Shown here one piece after another: positions 34,257 through 42,256 of a DNA stretch of 64,000 nt. The position numbers and the translations under genes are program-made. This stretch comes from CAVXJN01 sp963773585 (GTDB taxonomy: Bacteria; Pseudomonadota; Gammaproteobacteria; JASBUN01): NCBI GenBank assembly GCA_963773585.1, contig CAVZBR010000001.1:310001-374000 (forward strand), read 5' to 3'. Under the pieces are notes generated by a model. The model ran no database searches. It was not told the origin of the DNA and saw only the letters and a list, made by a program, of their open reading frames with translations. How positions within the stretch are numbered: the stretch's first letter is position 1; the number at the start of each line of letters is the position of its first letter.

Positions 34257-34289
34257 ACCTCCTCTCCCAGTTGGGAGGGGAGGTCTTTT
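34257..34289 (+). terminator. Very strong Rho-independent terminator
   Basis: ACCTCCTCTCCC pairs over twelve positions (one G-U) with GGGAGGGGAGGT around the tetraloop AGTT, followed by CTTTTG. It ends the sigma/anti-sigma/repeat-protein unit 61 bases after its last stop codon. Confidence 0.88.
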
Positions 34290-34370
34290 GCTGTGGGACC
34301 GGGGGACGTTGCGACGCTGGCCGACCGATTTTGGACGCCGCTCGCGGAACGGGTTTCGAGGCTCTGGTGC

Positions 34371-35654
34371 ATGGCACGTGGTTCTTTGGCTCTTCGCTGC
34401 TCGCGTAATCTGCTCGCAGCGTCATTCGTCCTGATTTTGCTGCCGGTCTGGGCGCGCGCCGATCCCGTGGCGCAATTTCATGCGGGCGTCGAAGCCTACG
34501 GCAAGGGCGACTACGCCGCGGCGGCGCGGGCGTTTGAGCACGCGCGTGCGGAAGGACTTGACCGACCCGCGCTCTATTACAATTTAGGCTCCGCCTACTA
34601 CCGGCTTGGCGACTACCAGCGCGCCAAGTCCAGCTTCGAACATCTGCTGGCGCTCCCGGAGATGGCGCCGTTGGCGCACTACAACCTCGGTCTGGTCGCG
34701 CAGCACCAGGCCGAGAATGGCGAAGCCCAGCGCCACTTTCGCGCGGCTTTCGACGAGACCCAGGACGAACGATTGCGCTATTTGGCGGCACGGCAGCTGC
34801 CGCGTCCAACCCGGGCGGCAGCGAGCAAGCATGATTGGCACGCATTTGCGAGCCTCGGCGCCGGGTATGATGACAATGTCAACTTCGCGCCGACGGATAT
34901 GCCCACCTATCGCGGCGATAGCTTTGGTGAACTGTATGCTTCCGGCAGCGGCGTATTGAGCGGCACGCGCGACGATGGCTTGACCGTTCACGGGAGCCTG
35001 TACGGATTGCGCTACCAGGACGAAACCGAAAACAACTTCTCCGAGCTGCGTATGCTGGCGCGCAAGAACGGCGCGATCGGGGATTGGCGCACCTATGCCG
35101 GCGGTTATGTCGCCCACGATACCTTCGCCGGTGACGACTATCAGCGCGCTTTCGGCATCGAGACGGCGGCGACTCGGAAATTGCCGGAAGACCGTTATCT
35201 GCACCTGCGCTATATCTTCGAAAACATCGACAGCCTCGATGACCGTTACGACTATTTGGCCGGGCAACGACACGACCTGCTTGCCCAGTACGAGATCTAT
35301 CGTAGCGCCAGCAGTGTCCGCGTCGGTTACGAACTCGAGCTCAACGATCGGCGCGACACCGCGTTGGAGAGCTATTCGCCCACCCGTCACACGATTCATG
35401 CCGACTACAGCCACGATCTCGGACCCGACTGGAGCTGGCGTGCGGATGCCAGCTACCGGTGGAGCGACTATCCGAACGCAGCGCTGTTGGACCGCGAAGA
35501 CAAGCGTTGGCGCACGCGGTTGAGCGCGTCCCGGCAGGTTTCCGGCGCTTGGAGCGTTACCGGACAATGGGAGTTTACCGATAATCAATCCAATGATCCG
35601 CTCCGGGATTATCAGCGCAATGTCTACTCCGTGCAGTTGCAATGGTTGTTCTGA
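34371..35654 (+). CDS. TPR plus beta-barrel outer-membrane protein (Slam-like layout)
   Basis: The 427-residue protein has a signal peptide (about 1-30, ending ARADP), three TPR units (AQFHAGVEAYGKGDYAAAAR, ALYYNLGSAYYRLGDYQRAK, LAHYNLGLVAQHQAENGEAQ; about 34-135) and a C-terminal beta-barrel of about 280 residues that opens with LGAGYDDNVNFAP and ends VQLQWLF. This layout matches outer-membrane proteins such as the surface lipoprotein assembly modulators, but the barrel is not a clear DUF560 match. It may move or anchor the secreted proteins encoded next to it. It follows the terminator, so it needs its own promoter or readthrough. Confidence 0.78.
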   Translation: MARGSLALRCSRNLLAASFVLILLPVWARADPVAQFHAGVEAYGKGDYAAAARAFEHARAEGLDRPALYYNLGSAYYRLGDYQRAKSSFEHLLALPEMAPLAHYNLGLVAQHQAENGEAQRHFRAAFDETQDERLRYLAARQLPRPTRAAASKHDWHAFASLGAGYDDNVNFAPTDMPTYRGDSFGELYASGSGVLSGTRDDGLTVHGSLYGLRYQDETENNFSELRMLARKNGAIGDWRTYAGGYVAHDTFAGDDYQRAFGIETAATRKLPEDRYLHLRYIFENIDSLDDRYDYLAGQRHDLLAQYEIYRSASSVRVGYELELNDRRDTALESYSPTRHTIHADYSHDLGPDWSWRADASYRWSDYPNAALLDREDKRWRTRLSASRQVSGAWSVTGQWEFTDNQSNDPLRDYQRNVYSVQLQWLF

Positions 35655-35735
35655 TCCGGCACCGCACTGTCGCGAGCGGCGTGCTCGCCAGGTGCAAATC
35701 GAAACGGCGCTCCGCGGGGCGTGAAGGAGGGCGAT

Positions 35736-36140
35736 ATGCGAAACATCGAATGGATCGTTGGGGCCGGCATGCTGCTGGCGATCCCGGTCTGGGCATGGGA
35801 CGCGTACGGTCCGTATCCGGGCCACGTTGACGGCGGCCGCGGGCTGCAATTGCAGACCGACGTCAGCAACCTCGAGCGACAAGTGCGGGATCTACAACGC
35901 CAAGTGGATCGCATGCAGACGGAATACGCTGCGCAAGGATCACACTCCAGCCGGTATCCGTTGCCGGGACAAACCACCCAAGGCTTTCAGCGCAATCGCG
36001 ACGGCGACTATGAGCTGTCGCTCAACGGTGTGACGATCCGCATGGGGCACAATGGAGATTTCAACATTCATGCGCCGGGCGCATTGCGTTTGGACGGCAA
36101 AACCATCGAGACCAACGCCCGATCCCGCGATGCCAAGTAG
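35736..36140 (+). CDS. Small secreted coiled-coil protein
   Basis: The 134-residue product has a signal peptide (1-20, ending PVWAWDA), a coiled-coil segment (LQTDVSNLERQVRDLQRQVD, about 39-61) and a C-terminal beta-type segment YELSLNGVTIRMGHNGDFNI ending with LDGKTIETNARS. The C-terminal pattern looks like a short beta-solenoid or trimeric stalk. A perfect AAGGAGGG ribosome site sits directly before the ATG at 35736. It lies 81 bases after the TPR/barrel gene and is likely its partner. Confidence 0.7.
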   Translation: MRNIEWIVGAGMLLAIPVWAWDAYGPYPGHVDGGRGLQLQTDVSNLERQVRDLQRQVDRMQTEYAAQGSHSSRYPLPGQTTQGFQRNRDGDYELSLNGVTIRMGHNGDFNIHAPGALRLDGKTIETNARSRDAK

Positions 36141-36153
36141 AATCCCGCCTTAA

Positions 36154-36423
36154 TCAGTCGTCCAGCAGATACGGGTGTACCCACAAGCCGCGGATAAAAT
36201 CACGTAGCGTTGCGGAGCTGAAGTGCGCCGGGTCGGCCTGTACTGTCAACCTGGCCGGGTCCGTGGGATCGAACCAGGCGCTGGCGATTCCACGCTGGTG
36301 CTGCAGACGTACAATGACATCTTCGCGGGCGTCCAGGGGCAGCGCACGGGCGAAGTGAATCTCAAACTTCTGTACTGCAGCGTTCGCGACAGTGCTATGC
36401 GTTGGATGCAAACCGATCTCCAT
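36154..36423 (-). CDS. Small protein of unknown function
   Basis: The 89-residue product (MEIGLHPTHSTVANAAVQKF) has a ferredoxin-like alternation: a strand with KFEIHFARALPLD, a helix, a strand with GIASAWFDPTDPARLTVQAD, a helix, and the ending RGLWVHPYLLDD. The frame continues upstream to 36639 but loses any structure there. The predicted start lacks a good ribosome-binding site. A cation-binding HMA-like fold is possible, but no CxxC is present. Confidence 0.5.
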   Translation of the reverse strand: MEIGLHPTHSTVANAAVQKFEIHFARALPLDAREDVIVRLQHQRGIASAWFDPTDPARLTVQADPAHFSSATLRDFIRGLWVHPYLLDD

Positions 36424-36746
36424 AGGGTTGATGGCAACCGCGTTCCGCCACGGCCGACGGTACAAAGGTAGACGATGCAAACAGTTGCACTCGCTCGCCG
36501 GGCCGGGACGCATAACCGATGCGCTGGAGAATATAGGCGGCGTCTCGCACTCGGCAATCTGTACCCGACCTGAATATACGCAATTCTTCTCGATCACGGT
36601 AACTCGGCGAAATACCGTACCCCTCAGTTTTTCGCGCACTTGCCCTTGCTAGTCGGTCGCGGTTCGGTCATCTTTAAACTGAGGTGCCGGCGCTATCGAG
36701 ATAGCGGCACCGGAGCCCGATCACAGCAGCAGCAGGGGTATTTGCC
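36424..36746. other. Intergenic region upstream of the TusE-like gene
   Basis: No gene is visible in these 323 bases. The main structure is the inverted repeat at 36683-36711 in the expected leader of the next gene. The leftward frame across this region is Arg/Cys-rich and not credible. Confidence 0.5.
36683..36711 (+). promoter_or_regulatory. Inverted repeat in the leader of the TusE-like gene
   Basis: GGTGCC-GGC-GCTATC pairs with GATAGCGGCACC around a GA loop, with three unpaired bases (GGC) in the left arm; the inner CTATCGAGATAG is a perfect palindrome. It is 36 bases before the start codon and could be an operator or a leader hairpin. Confidence 0.45.
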
Positions 36747-37124
36747 ATGGGCGAAACGACGATGGACGACGTACTGCATCCGGGAACCTATGTCCCGGAT
36801 CCGATGTTTCCGAATGCACCGCGGGGCTGGAGCCGCACGGAAGCGGAACAGACCGCGCGCGAACAGGGTTTGAACTTGGGTGAAGACCACTGGGAAGCGG
36901 TTCGCGCCCTGCAAGGGTATTACGCCAAGCGCAATGCGCCGGGCGGACAGCAGCTCAATGTGCGTGCATTGCACGACGCGTTGGGTGAGCGCTTTCACGC
37001 CAAGGGAGGGCTGAAGTACGTTTATGAACTTTTCCCGGGAGGTCCTCTGGCTCAAGGTTGCCCCATTGCCGGGCTGGAGCCGCCGCCGGGTGCGGCCGAC
37101 AAGGGGTTCGGCAGCGTAATCTAA
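36747..37124 (+). CDS. TusE/DsrC-like sulfur-relay protein, atypical C-terminus
   Basis: The 125-residue protein has the TusE/DsrC fold: WSRTEAEQTAREQGLNLGED, HWEAVRALQGYYAKRN, LGERFHAKGGLKYVYELFPG. DsrC/TusE proteins carry sulfur on a penultimate cysteine (CysB), with a second cysteine (CysA) eleven residues earlier in DsrC. Here the CysA position is kept (LAQGCPIAGL), but the expected end GC(x) is replaced by PPPGAADKGFGSVI, so the sulfur-carrying CysB is missing. It may act in regulation or in another thiol step. The ATG at 36747 follows AGGGG. Confidence 0.85.
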   Translation: MGETTMDDVLHPGTYVPDPMFPNAPRGWSRTEAEQTAREQGLNLGEDHWEAVRALQGYYAKRNAPGGQQLNVRALHDALGERFHAKGGLKYVYELFPGGPLAQGCPIAGLEPPPGAADKGFGSVI

Positions 37125-37171
37125 GTACCCGCGCATCACCGAGGCATGCCCGCGGCGCGCAGTCTGTGCGT

Positions 37172-37933
37172 TCAGGCGCCTGCGGCGGTGCGTTCCAAGC
37201 GCCGGTGGGCGAGGATGACCACGCCCAGCCATGCGGAGGCGATCAGGTAACCCGCGACCATGTCGCTGGGCCAATGGGCACCCAGGCGAAGGCGCCCGAC
37301 ACTGATGATCGCCACCCATAGCGCGGCGAGCGCAAACGCGAACAGGCGTTCGCCGATGCGACCCGTGGACCGCGCCCAGAGATAGGCGAGAAAGCCGTAG
37401 ACGAAAGTCGACATGGCGGCGTGTCCGGACGGAAACGAGTGAAAGCCGGGTGACGCCACGCCGCCGGCGATGAAATCCGGCCGGTTCCGGGCCCACCACA
37501 TCCAGCCGAATATCACGAGCGGGCGTTGCAGGATATAACCGATCAGTAAACTGACTCCCGCCAGCGCGTGTCCACGTGCAATCGCGATCACCAATGCGAC
37601 CAGGATCAGGGGTGCGATATAAAGCAGGTTGCCCGGGGATTCGTACATAATCGCGTCGGCGAAGGCCATGGGCGCATGGGCAACCAGCGCCTGTAGCGCC
37701 TGTTTGTCCCACGCCTGCAGCCCCTGATCCAACATCGCCTGCCCCAGGCGGGTGAGCAAGTACGTTAATAGTGTGCAGGCGGCGAAGCCGACCATCAGGA
37801 TTGTTCCCCACGCCAGCCAATCGCGGCCGGACAGGGGCGCGATCTGTCGCCGGAACTTTTGCCACAGAGTTCGGATGCCGGTTGCCAACAGCCAGCCCGG
37901 CCGGCGGCTGCGGTTCGTTGAGGGTTTGTTCAT
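37172..37933 (-). CDS. PAP2-family phosphatase
   Basis: The 253-residue protein has six membrane helices and the three PAP2 motifs: KxxxxxRP-like QRPLVIFGWMWW, the PSGH motif SFPSGHAAMS, and the SxxRxxxxxHxxxD motif SVGRLRLGAHWPSDMVAG. It dephosphorylates lipid phosphates such as phosphatidate or undecaprenyl diphosphate on the periplasmic side. GAGGAA lies immediately before the ATG at 37933. Confidence 0.92.
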   Translation of the reverse strand: MNKPSTNRSRRPGWLLATGIRTLWQKFRRQIAPLSGRDWLAWGTILMVGFAACTLLTYLLTRLGQAMLDQGLQAWDKQALQALVAHAPMAFADAIMYESPGNLLYIAPLILVALVIAIARGHALAGVSLLIGYILQRPLVIFGWMWWARNRPDFIAGGVASPGFHSFPSGHAAMSTFVYGFLAYLWARSTGRIGERLFAFALAALWVAIISVGRLRLGAHWPSDMVAGYLIASAWLGVVILAHRRLERTAAGA

Positions 37934-38040
37934 TTCCTCACTATGGTGAAGGGTGCGCGCGACGCAACAGGCGGCTGCCAACCCGTTGACCCAGCGTCCG
38001 CTTGGCGGTTACAAGAAGATTCTTTCGGGAGAGGCGGTAT

Positions 38041-38673
38041 ATGGCGCAAAACAGCAGTGAAAACCAGGCCGGGAGCAGCCTGCCGGAGAAGATTTGGCCA
38101 ACGGGTCAGAAACTGGAAACCTATATCCGCGATCCGACGATATTGATCACCGACTTCAGCGATATCGGTTCCTACCACCCGGGCCTGATCCGTCGCATCC
38201 TGGAGTTGGAACACGATCCGGTGCTGTCCAAGAAACCGATCTTCGGCGGCCGCAAGGTGAACGACATTCCGAAATGGAACTGTCCGGAAGCCGATTTCAT
38301 TCATGCCCGGGCGCTTGCGTTCTATCGCAAGATCACCAATCAGCCGAACCCCGTGGTCGATCAATGCTGGGCAAGCATTTCGCGTTCGTGCGATTATCTC
38401 GGCCCTCACAGCCATCTGCGGGCCGTGGGCAGCATCGTCTACGCGGTACAGCTGGGTGAGCAGGACGCGGACCACCCGCTGCTAGGCAAGCTGACGTTCT
38501 CGGATCCTCGCTTCGCCAGCTTTTGTCCGGATCAGGAAGGCTGTATGACACGCGAATTCACGCCCCACATGGCGGAGGGCTGCATGATCCTGTTTCCGGC
38601 GCAGTTGGTGCATTACGTACATCCGTATTTCGGCACCACGCCGCGCATCACCATGTCTTGGAACATTCGCTGA
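38041..38673 (+). CDS. Putative 2-oxoglutarate/Fe(II) oxygenase
   Basis: The 210-residue protein has the pattern of the PF13759-type oxygenases: SRSCDYLGPHSHLRAVGSIV (iron ligand histidine region), GKLTFSDPRF, GCMILFPAQLVHYVHPYFG (second histidine) and the arginine in TPRITMSWNIR that would bind 2-oxoglutarate. The substrate is unknown. GGGAGAGG precedes the ATG at 38041. Confidence 0.78.
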   Translation: MAQNSSENQAGSSLPEKIWPTGQKLETYIRDPTILITDFSDIGSYHPGLIRRILELEHDPVLSKKPIFGGRKVNDIPKWNCPEADFIHARALAFYRKITNQPNPVVDQCWASISRSCDYLGPHSHLRAVGSIVYAVQLGEQDADHPLLGKLTFSDPRFASFCPDQEGCMTREFTPHMAEGCMILFPAQLVHYVHPYFGTTPRITMSWNIR

Positions 38674-38725
38674 GCGGCTTGCCCCGAAGGACGCCCACGC
38701 GCGGGCAACCTTCGGGCTGCCTCGT

Positions 38726-39277
38726 TCAGGCCGCGGTCAGCATCTCTTCGATCTTGGCGGTGAAGGCCGGGATGTCATCGGGATTGCGGCTGGTGATGAT
38801 GCGCCCGTCCACCACTACTGCTTCATCACTCCATTTGCCGCCGGCGTTGCGGATATCGGTCTGCAGGGTCGGCCAGCTGGTGAGACGGCGATCGTTGGCC
38901 AGACCCGCATTGATCAGCATCCAAGGGCCGTGGCAAATCGCCGCGATGGGCTTGTCGGCGTCCGCGAAACCGCGCACGAACGCGACCGCATCTTCGCTCA
39001 AGCGCAAAAGGTCCGGATTCGCGACACCGCCCGGCAACACGAGCATGTCATAGTCTGCGGGTTCGGCGTCCTTGACGTTCACTTCCACCGAAAACGTCTG
39101 GTCGGGCGTCAGATGGTTGAAGCCCTGAATCTTGTCGCCGGCCTTCTTTGGCGAAACCAGGTGTACGGTGGCGCCGTGTTCTTCCAGGAAAGCCCGCGGT
39201 TTGGTGTATTCCACCTCTTCCACACCGTCGGTCAACAGCATTGCGATCTTCTTGCCGGAAAGCGATTTCGTGGCCAT
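38726..39277 (-). CDS. DJ-1/PfpI family protein (type 1 glutamine amidotransferase-like)
   Basis: The 183-residue protein has the nucleophile elbow AAICHGPWMLINAG with the cysteine in AICHG, preceded by YDMLVLPGGVANPDLLR and the early glutamate in TDGVEEVEYTKPRAFLEEHG. Such proteins are reported as proteases, glyoxalases III or deglycases that repair glyoxal damage. AGGAGATT precedes the ATG. It is a single-gene unit convergent with the oxygenase gene. Confidence 0.92.
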   Translation of the reverse strand: MATKSLSGKKIAMLLTDGVEEVEYTKPRAFLEEHGATVHLVSPKKAGDKIQGFNHLTPDQTFSVEVNVKDAEPADYDMLVLPGGVANPDLLRLSEDAVAFVRGFADADKPIAAICHGPWMLINAGLANDRRLTSWPTLQTDIRNAGGKWSDEAVVVDGRIITSRNPDDIPAFTAKIEEMLTAA

Positions 39278-39539
39278 CGTAATCTCCTTTTGGTCTGTCC
39301 AGCCAATCCCAGCTTGGCGAGTGCCAAAAGTGTAGGAGTCCGATCGGGATGCGCCACCGCGATACGCAGTGCCGTGAAGCCAACGTATTACGCCCTGTTT
39401 CTACGAACGGGCGAAAACAATGCAAATAAGTAGGGAAGTCGGCGACGTAATATGATGTAGACACTTTGGTATCGCCGTCCGGGCGGTTTAAACTGCGTGT
39501 AAGTGGCGACATTCGCCGGCAGTCTCCAAGGAACCGTAC

Positions 39540-39911
39540 ATGACTCAAACCACGCCGCGCCAGGTCGTGCAAGCCTATTTCGAGGCGCTTGCAGCGCGGA
39601 ATTTCGATCGTGTGTTGAGTTTTCTTGCCGAGCGCGGCTTTACTTATCGCAGCCCGCTGTCCAATTTTGACGGCGCCGCATTGTTCGTGGACGACATCAG
39701 CCGCATCGGCTCCATCCTCGAGGGCATCGAGCAGCGGAAGACGTTTTGCGACGGCAACGATGTGTGCACCATTCTCGATTTCAAAACGCGTATGGACCGG
39801 TTGCAGGTCACCCAGGTGGTCCACTGGGCAAAGGTCGAAGGCGGGCGCATCGTGTCCATCGAAACCTTCTTCGATGCACGGGAATACGCGAAACTGTTTG
39901 AAATCGACTGA
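39540..39911 (+). CDS. SnoaL/NTF2-like protein
   Basis: The 123-residue protein (RQVVQAYFEALAARNFDRVL) has the cone-shaped NTF2-like fold pattern: N-terminal helices, then strands QVTQVVHWAKVEGGRIVSIE and the closing FFDAREYAKLF. Members are isomerases, hydratases or ligand-binding proteins of unknown substrate. It lies 47 bases before the glycosidase gene on the same strand. Confidence 0.82.
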   Translation: MTQTTPRQVVQAYFEALAARNFDRVLSFLAERGFTYRSPLSNFDGAALFVDDISRIGSILEGIEQRKTFCDGNDVCTILDFKTRMDRLQVTQVVHWAKVEGGRIVSIETFFDAREYAKLFEID

Positions 39912-39958
39912 TCGATCATTCGATTTCGTCCTCCGCAGTCACTCACGAAGGAATTCAA

Positions 39959-41125
39959 ATGGACGAGGCACTTTTGGGGCAGTGCCGCACTCGCGCGGTT
40001 CAATTGTTGCGCGCCAACCTGACCCCGCACGGATTGCGTGCCGCCAGCCTCACCGAAGCCGCCCGGGAGCGCCGTTACAGTTCGATCTTTGCCCGCGACG
40101 CCGGCATCTCGGTGTTGGGCATGGCGCTACAGGACGATCCCGAACTGCTTCAAGGCGCGCATGCCAGTCTTGAGACCCTGGCGCTGCACCAGGCCGCCAA
40201 CGGCCAGATCCCCAAATACGTCAACCCTGAAGCCGCCGATTCCGATTTCTGGTACGTCGGCTGTATCGACGCCACGTTGTGGTGGCTGATCGCAGTGCGT
40301 CAAATGCAGCGGCTTGGCCACACGCTGGGCGCACGGGTGGACGTCGCGGTCGACCGCGCCATTCATTGGCTGCAATGCCAAGAACATCCGCGGCTGCACC
40401 TGGTGCAGCAGAACGAGGCCAGCGACTGGGCCGACATCATGCCCCGGTCTGGATTCGTCCTGTATTCCAATGCGCTCTGGTATTACGTGAAGCGGCTGTA
40501 TGATCTGCAGGGCCAGCCCGAAACCGCATACCACTTCAATCATTTGTTTTATCCGTTTACCGACCATGTTCCGGAATACCGGCGTCTGCGGTTGCTGCAG
40601 GATTACATTCGCGAGGGTACCGGCAACCGCGATCTGTACCTGAGTTTCGTCAACTTCTCCGTTTGGGGCGACGAGGGCGACGTATTCGGCAACTTGCTGG
40701 CGCTGTTGGCCGGGTTGTCCGAACCGCAACATAGCGAGCGCATTCTCGATACCTTGTCGCGGCATCTGGCCGAAGACCCCTATCCGGCGCGCGTGGTGTG
40801 CGACCCCATCAGCCGTGACAATCCCCTCTGGCGCACGTACATGGACCGCCACGGCCAGAACCAGGCGTACCAATATCACAACGGCGGCATTTGGCCGTTC
40901 GTAGGCGGTTTTTGGACGCTTGCGCTTGCTGCCGGCGGTCGCCGCGAACAGGCCGTCGAGGCGCTGCAAGGTCTGGCGCGGGTCAATCAACTGGGCGATT
41001 GGCGCTTCAGCGAGTGGCTGCACGGGCGCAACTATGCTTTGTGCGGCATGGCCGGACAGTCCTGGAACGCGGCCATGTTCCTGCTCGCCGACGCCGCCGT
41101 GCGCCGGCAGCAAGGGTTTTACTAA
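39959..41125 (+). CDS. GH100/amylo-glucosidase-like six-hairpin glycosidase
   Basis: The 388-residue protein has an (alpha/alpha)6 pattern with conserved acidic sites: RRYSSIFARDAGISVLGMAL, GQIPKYVNPEAADSDFWYVG, CIDATLWWLIAV, QQNEASDWADIMPRSG, YQYHNGGIWPFVGGFW. The order resembles neutral invertase (GH100) and amylo-alpha-1,6-glucosidase. It may act on sucrose, glucosylglycerate or a glycogen branch. Start ATG at 39959, with AAGGAATTC just before it. YchJ is seven bases downstream. Confidence 0.8.
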   Translation: MDEALLGQCRTRAVQLLRANLTPHGLRAASLTEAARERRYSSIFARDAGISVLGMALQDDPELLQGAHASLETLALHQAANGQIPKYVNPEAADSDFWYVGCIDATLWWLIAVRQMQRLGHTLGARVDVAVDRAIHWLQCQEHPRLHLVQQNEASDWADIMPRSGFVLYSNALWYYVKRLYDLQGQPETAYHFNHLFYPFTDHVPEYRRLRLLQDYIREGTGNRDLYLSFVNFSVWGDEGDVFGNLLALLAGLSEPQHSERILDTLSRHLAEDPYPARVVCDPISRDNPLWRTYMDRHGQNQAYQYHNGGIWPFVGGFWTLALAAGGRREQAVEALQGLARVNQLGDWRFSEWLHGRNYALCGMAGQSWNAAMFLLADAAVRRQQGFY

Positions 41126-41131
41126 ATCGCT

Positions 41132-41533
41132 GTGGCGAAGGCGAGAACGGACCGGGACCGGGCATGTCCGTGCGGCAGCGGGCTTCATTACGACGCCTGT
41201 TGCGGTCTCTACCTTGACGGGAACCTGTACGCTCGCGACTGCCTGACTTTGATGCGTTCCCGTTACACCGCGTTCGCCACCGGCCGTATTGATTATCTGT
41301 TGGCCACTTGGCATGGCGATACACGCCCCGAGCGTCTGGCCCTGGAGCGATCGCAATCGGGCAAGTGGTTGGGTCTCAAGATTATCGCGGCGACGGAAGA
41401 TCCACCCATGGTGGAGTTCGTGGCGCGCTGCCGGGTCGGGGGCAGAGCACAACGCTTGCACGAGCGCAGCCGGTTCGTGTACCAGGACGGAAGATGGCTT
41501 TATTACGACGGCATTCAGGAACCGGACCGGTAA
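41132..41533 (+). CDS. YchJ family protein
   Basis: The 133-residue product starts with GTG and has the SEC-C zinc motif CPCGSGLHYDACCG (12-25) and the NTF2-like YchJ domain (YARDCLTLMRSRYTAFATGR, LERSQSGKWLGLKIIAATED, GRAQRLHERSRFVYQDGRWL). Function unknown; SEC-C motifs bind zinc and link proteins to the Sec or Clp systems. It is seven bases after the glycosidase gene, likely co-transcribed. Confidence 0.9.
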   Translation: MAKARTDRDRACPCGSGLHYDACCGLYLDGNLYARDCLTLMRSRYTAFATGRIDYLLATWHGDTRPERLALERSQSGKWLGLKIIAATEDPPMVEFVARCRVGGRAQRLHERSRFVYQDGRWLYYDGIQEPDR

Positions 41534-41665
41534 CTTCGCCCGGTTAAGAACCTTTTAAGAAATGCTTAGCGTTTATTTATGAAATCGCCCACTTGCGAGC
41601 GGCTATGCTTCCCTGCGGTTGATCGACATGCGCTGCGGCGCTTTTCCTGCGGGGAGTGAACAGAC

Positions 41666-42169
41666 ATGAATACTAAGAGCGTGATCATCGCTTGGGCGGG
41701 CTTAGTCGCTGTTTTCGGCGGTTTGACCGCTGCCGCGGCTACGCCGGCGGATGAACAAATCGAACGGGGCCGTTACATCGTTTCCACCAGCGGCTGTAAC
41801 GACTGCCATACGCCCGGTTACCCGGAAGGTGGAGGCGCGGTGCCGAAAAGCGATTGGCTGACGGGTTCCGTGGTCGGCTTCGCTGGGCCCTGGGGAACCA
41901 CGTACCCGGCCAATTTGCGTCTCAAGGTGCAGGAAATGAGTGAACAACAGTGGCTAGTGTATGCACGCGCGCCGCGGCGGCCGCCGATGCCGTGGTTCAG
42001 CCTGCGAGACATGAGCGACAACGATCTCAAGGCCATGTACGCATTCATTCGCAGTCTGGGTCCGCAGGGCACCCCCGCCCCTTCGTACGCACCGCCGGGG
42101 CAAGCGGTGACCACGCCGTATTTCGACTTCGTGCCCAGAAACCTGCCGCCGACCCAGGCACGACGATAA
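41666..42169 (+). CDS. Periplasmic cytochrome c
   Basis: The 167-residue protein has a signal peptide (1-25, ending AAAATPA), one heme motif CNDCH (44-48) in QIERGRYIVSTSGCNDCHTP and a C-terminal segment with the candidate axial methionine in RRPPMPWFSLRDMSDNDLKA. It resembles the cytochrome c subunits that accept electrons from periplasmic dehydrogenases. No dehydrogenase is adjacent. A GGGGAGTG site precedes the ATG. Confidence 0.9.
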   Translation: MNTKSVIIAWAGLVAVFGGLTAAAATPADEQIERGRYIVSTSGCNDCHTPGYPEGGGAVPKSDWLTGSVVGFAGPWGTTYPANLRLKVQEMSEQQWLVYARAPRRPPMPWFSLRDMSDNDLKAMYAFIRSLGPQGTPAPSYAPPGQAVTTPYFDFVPRNLPPTQARR

Positions 42170-42256
42170 CGCAGCAGCGCATCGATCTCTGGACGGTGCG
42201 CGCCGGCGCCAGCGCTACGAGATACTGGCTCAGCGGAATCGCTGGCAATGCCGATG

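Noticed and set aside
34837..34852. Second sigma-54-like motif TTGGCACGCATTTGC
   Set aside because: The GG-to-GC spacing is one base short and the site lies inside the coding sequence of the TPR/barrel gene.
40127..41461. A 444-codon leftward frame opposite the glycosidase and YchJ genes
   Set aside because: Antisense to two well supported genes, with shadow-like composition and no domain.
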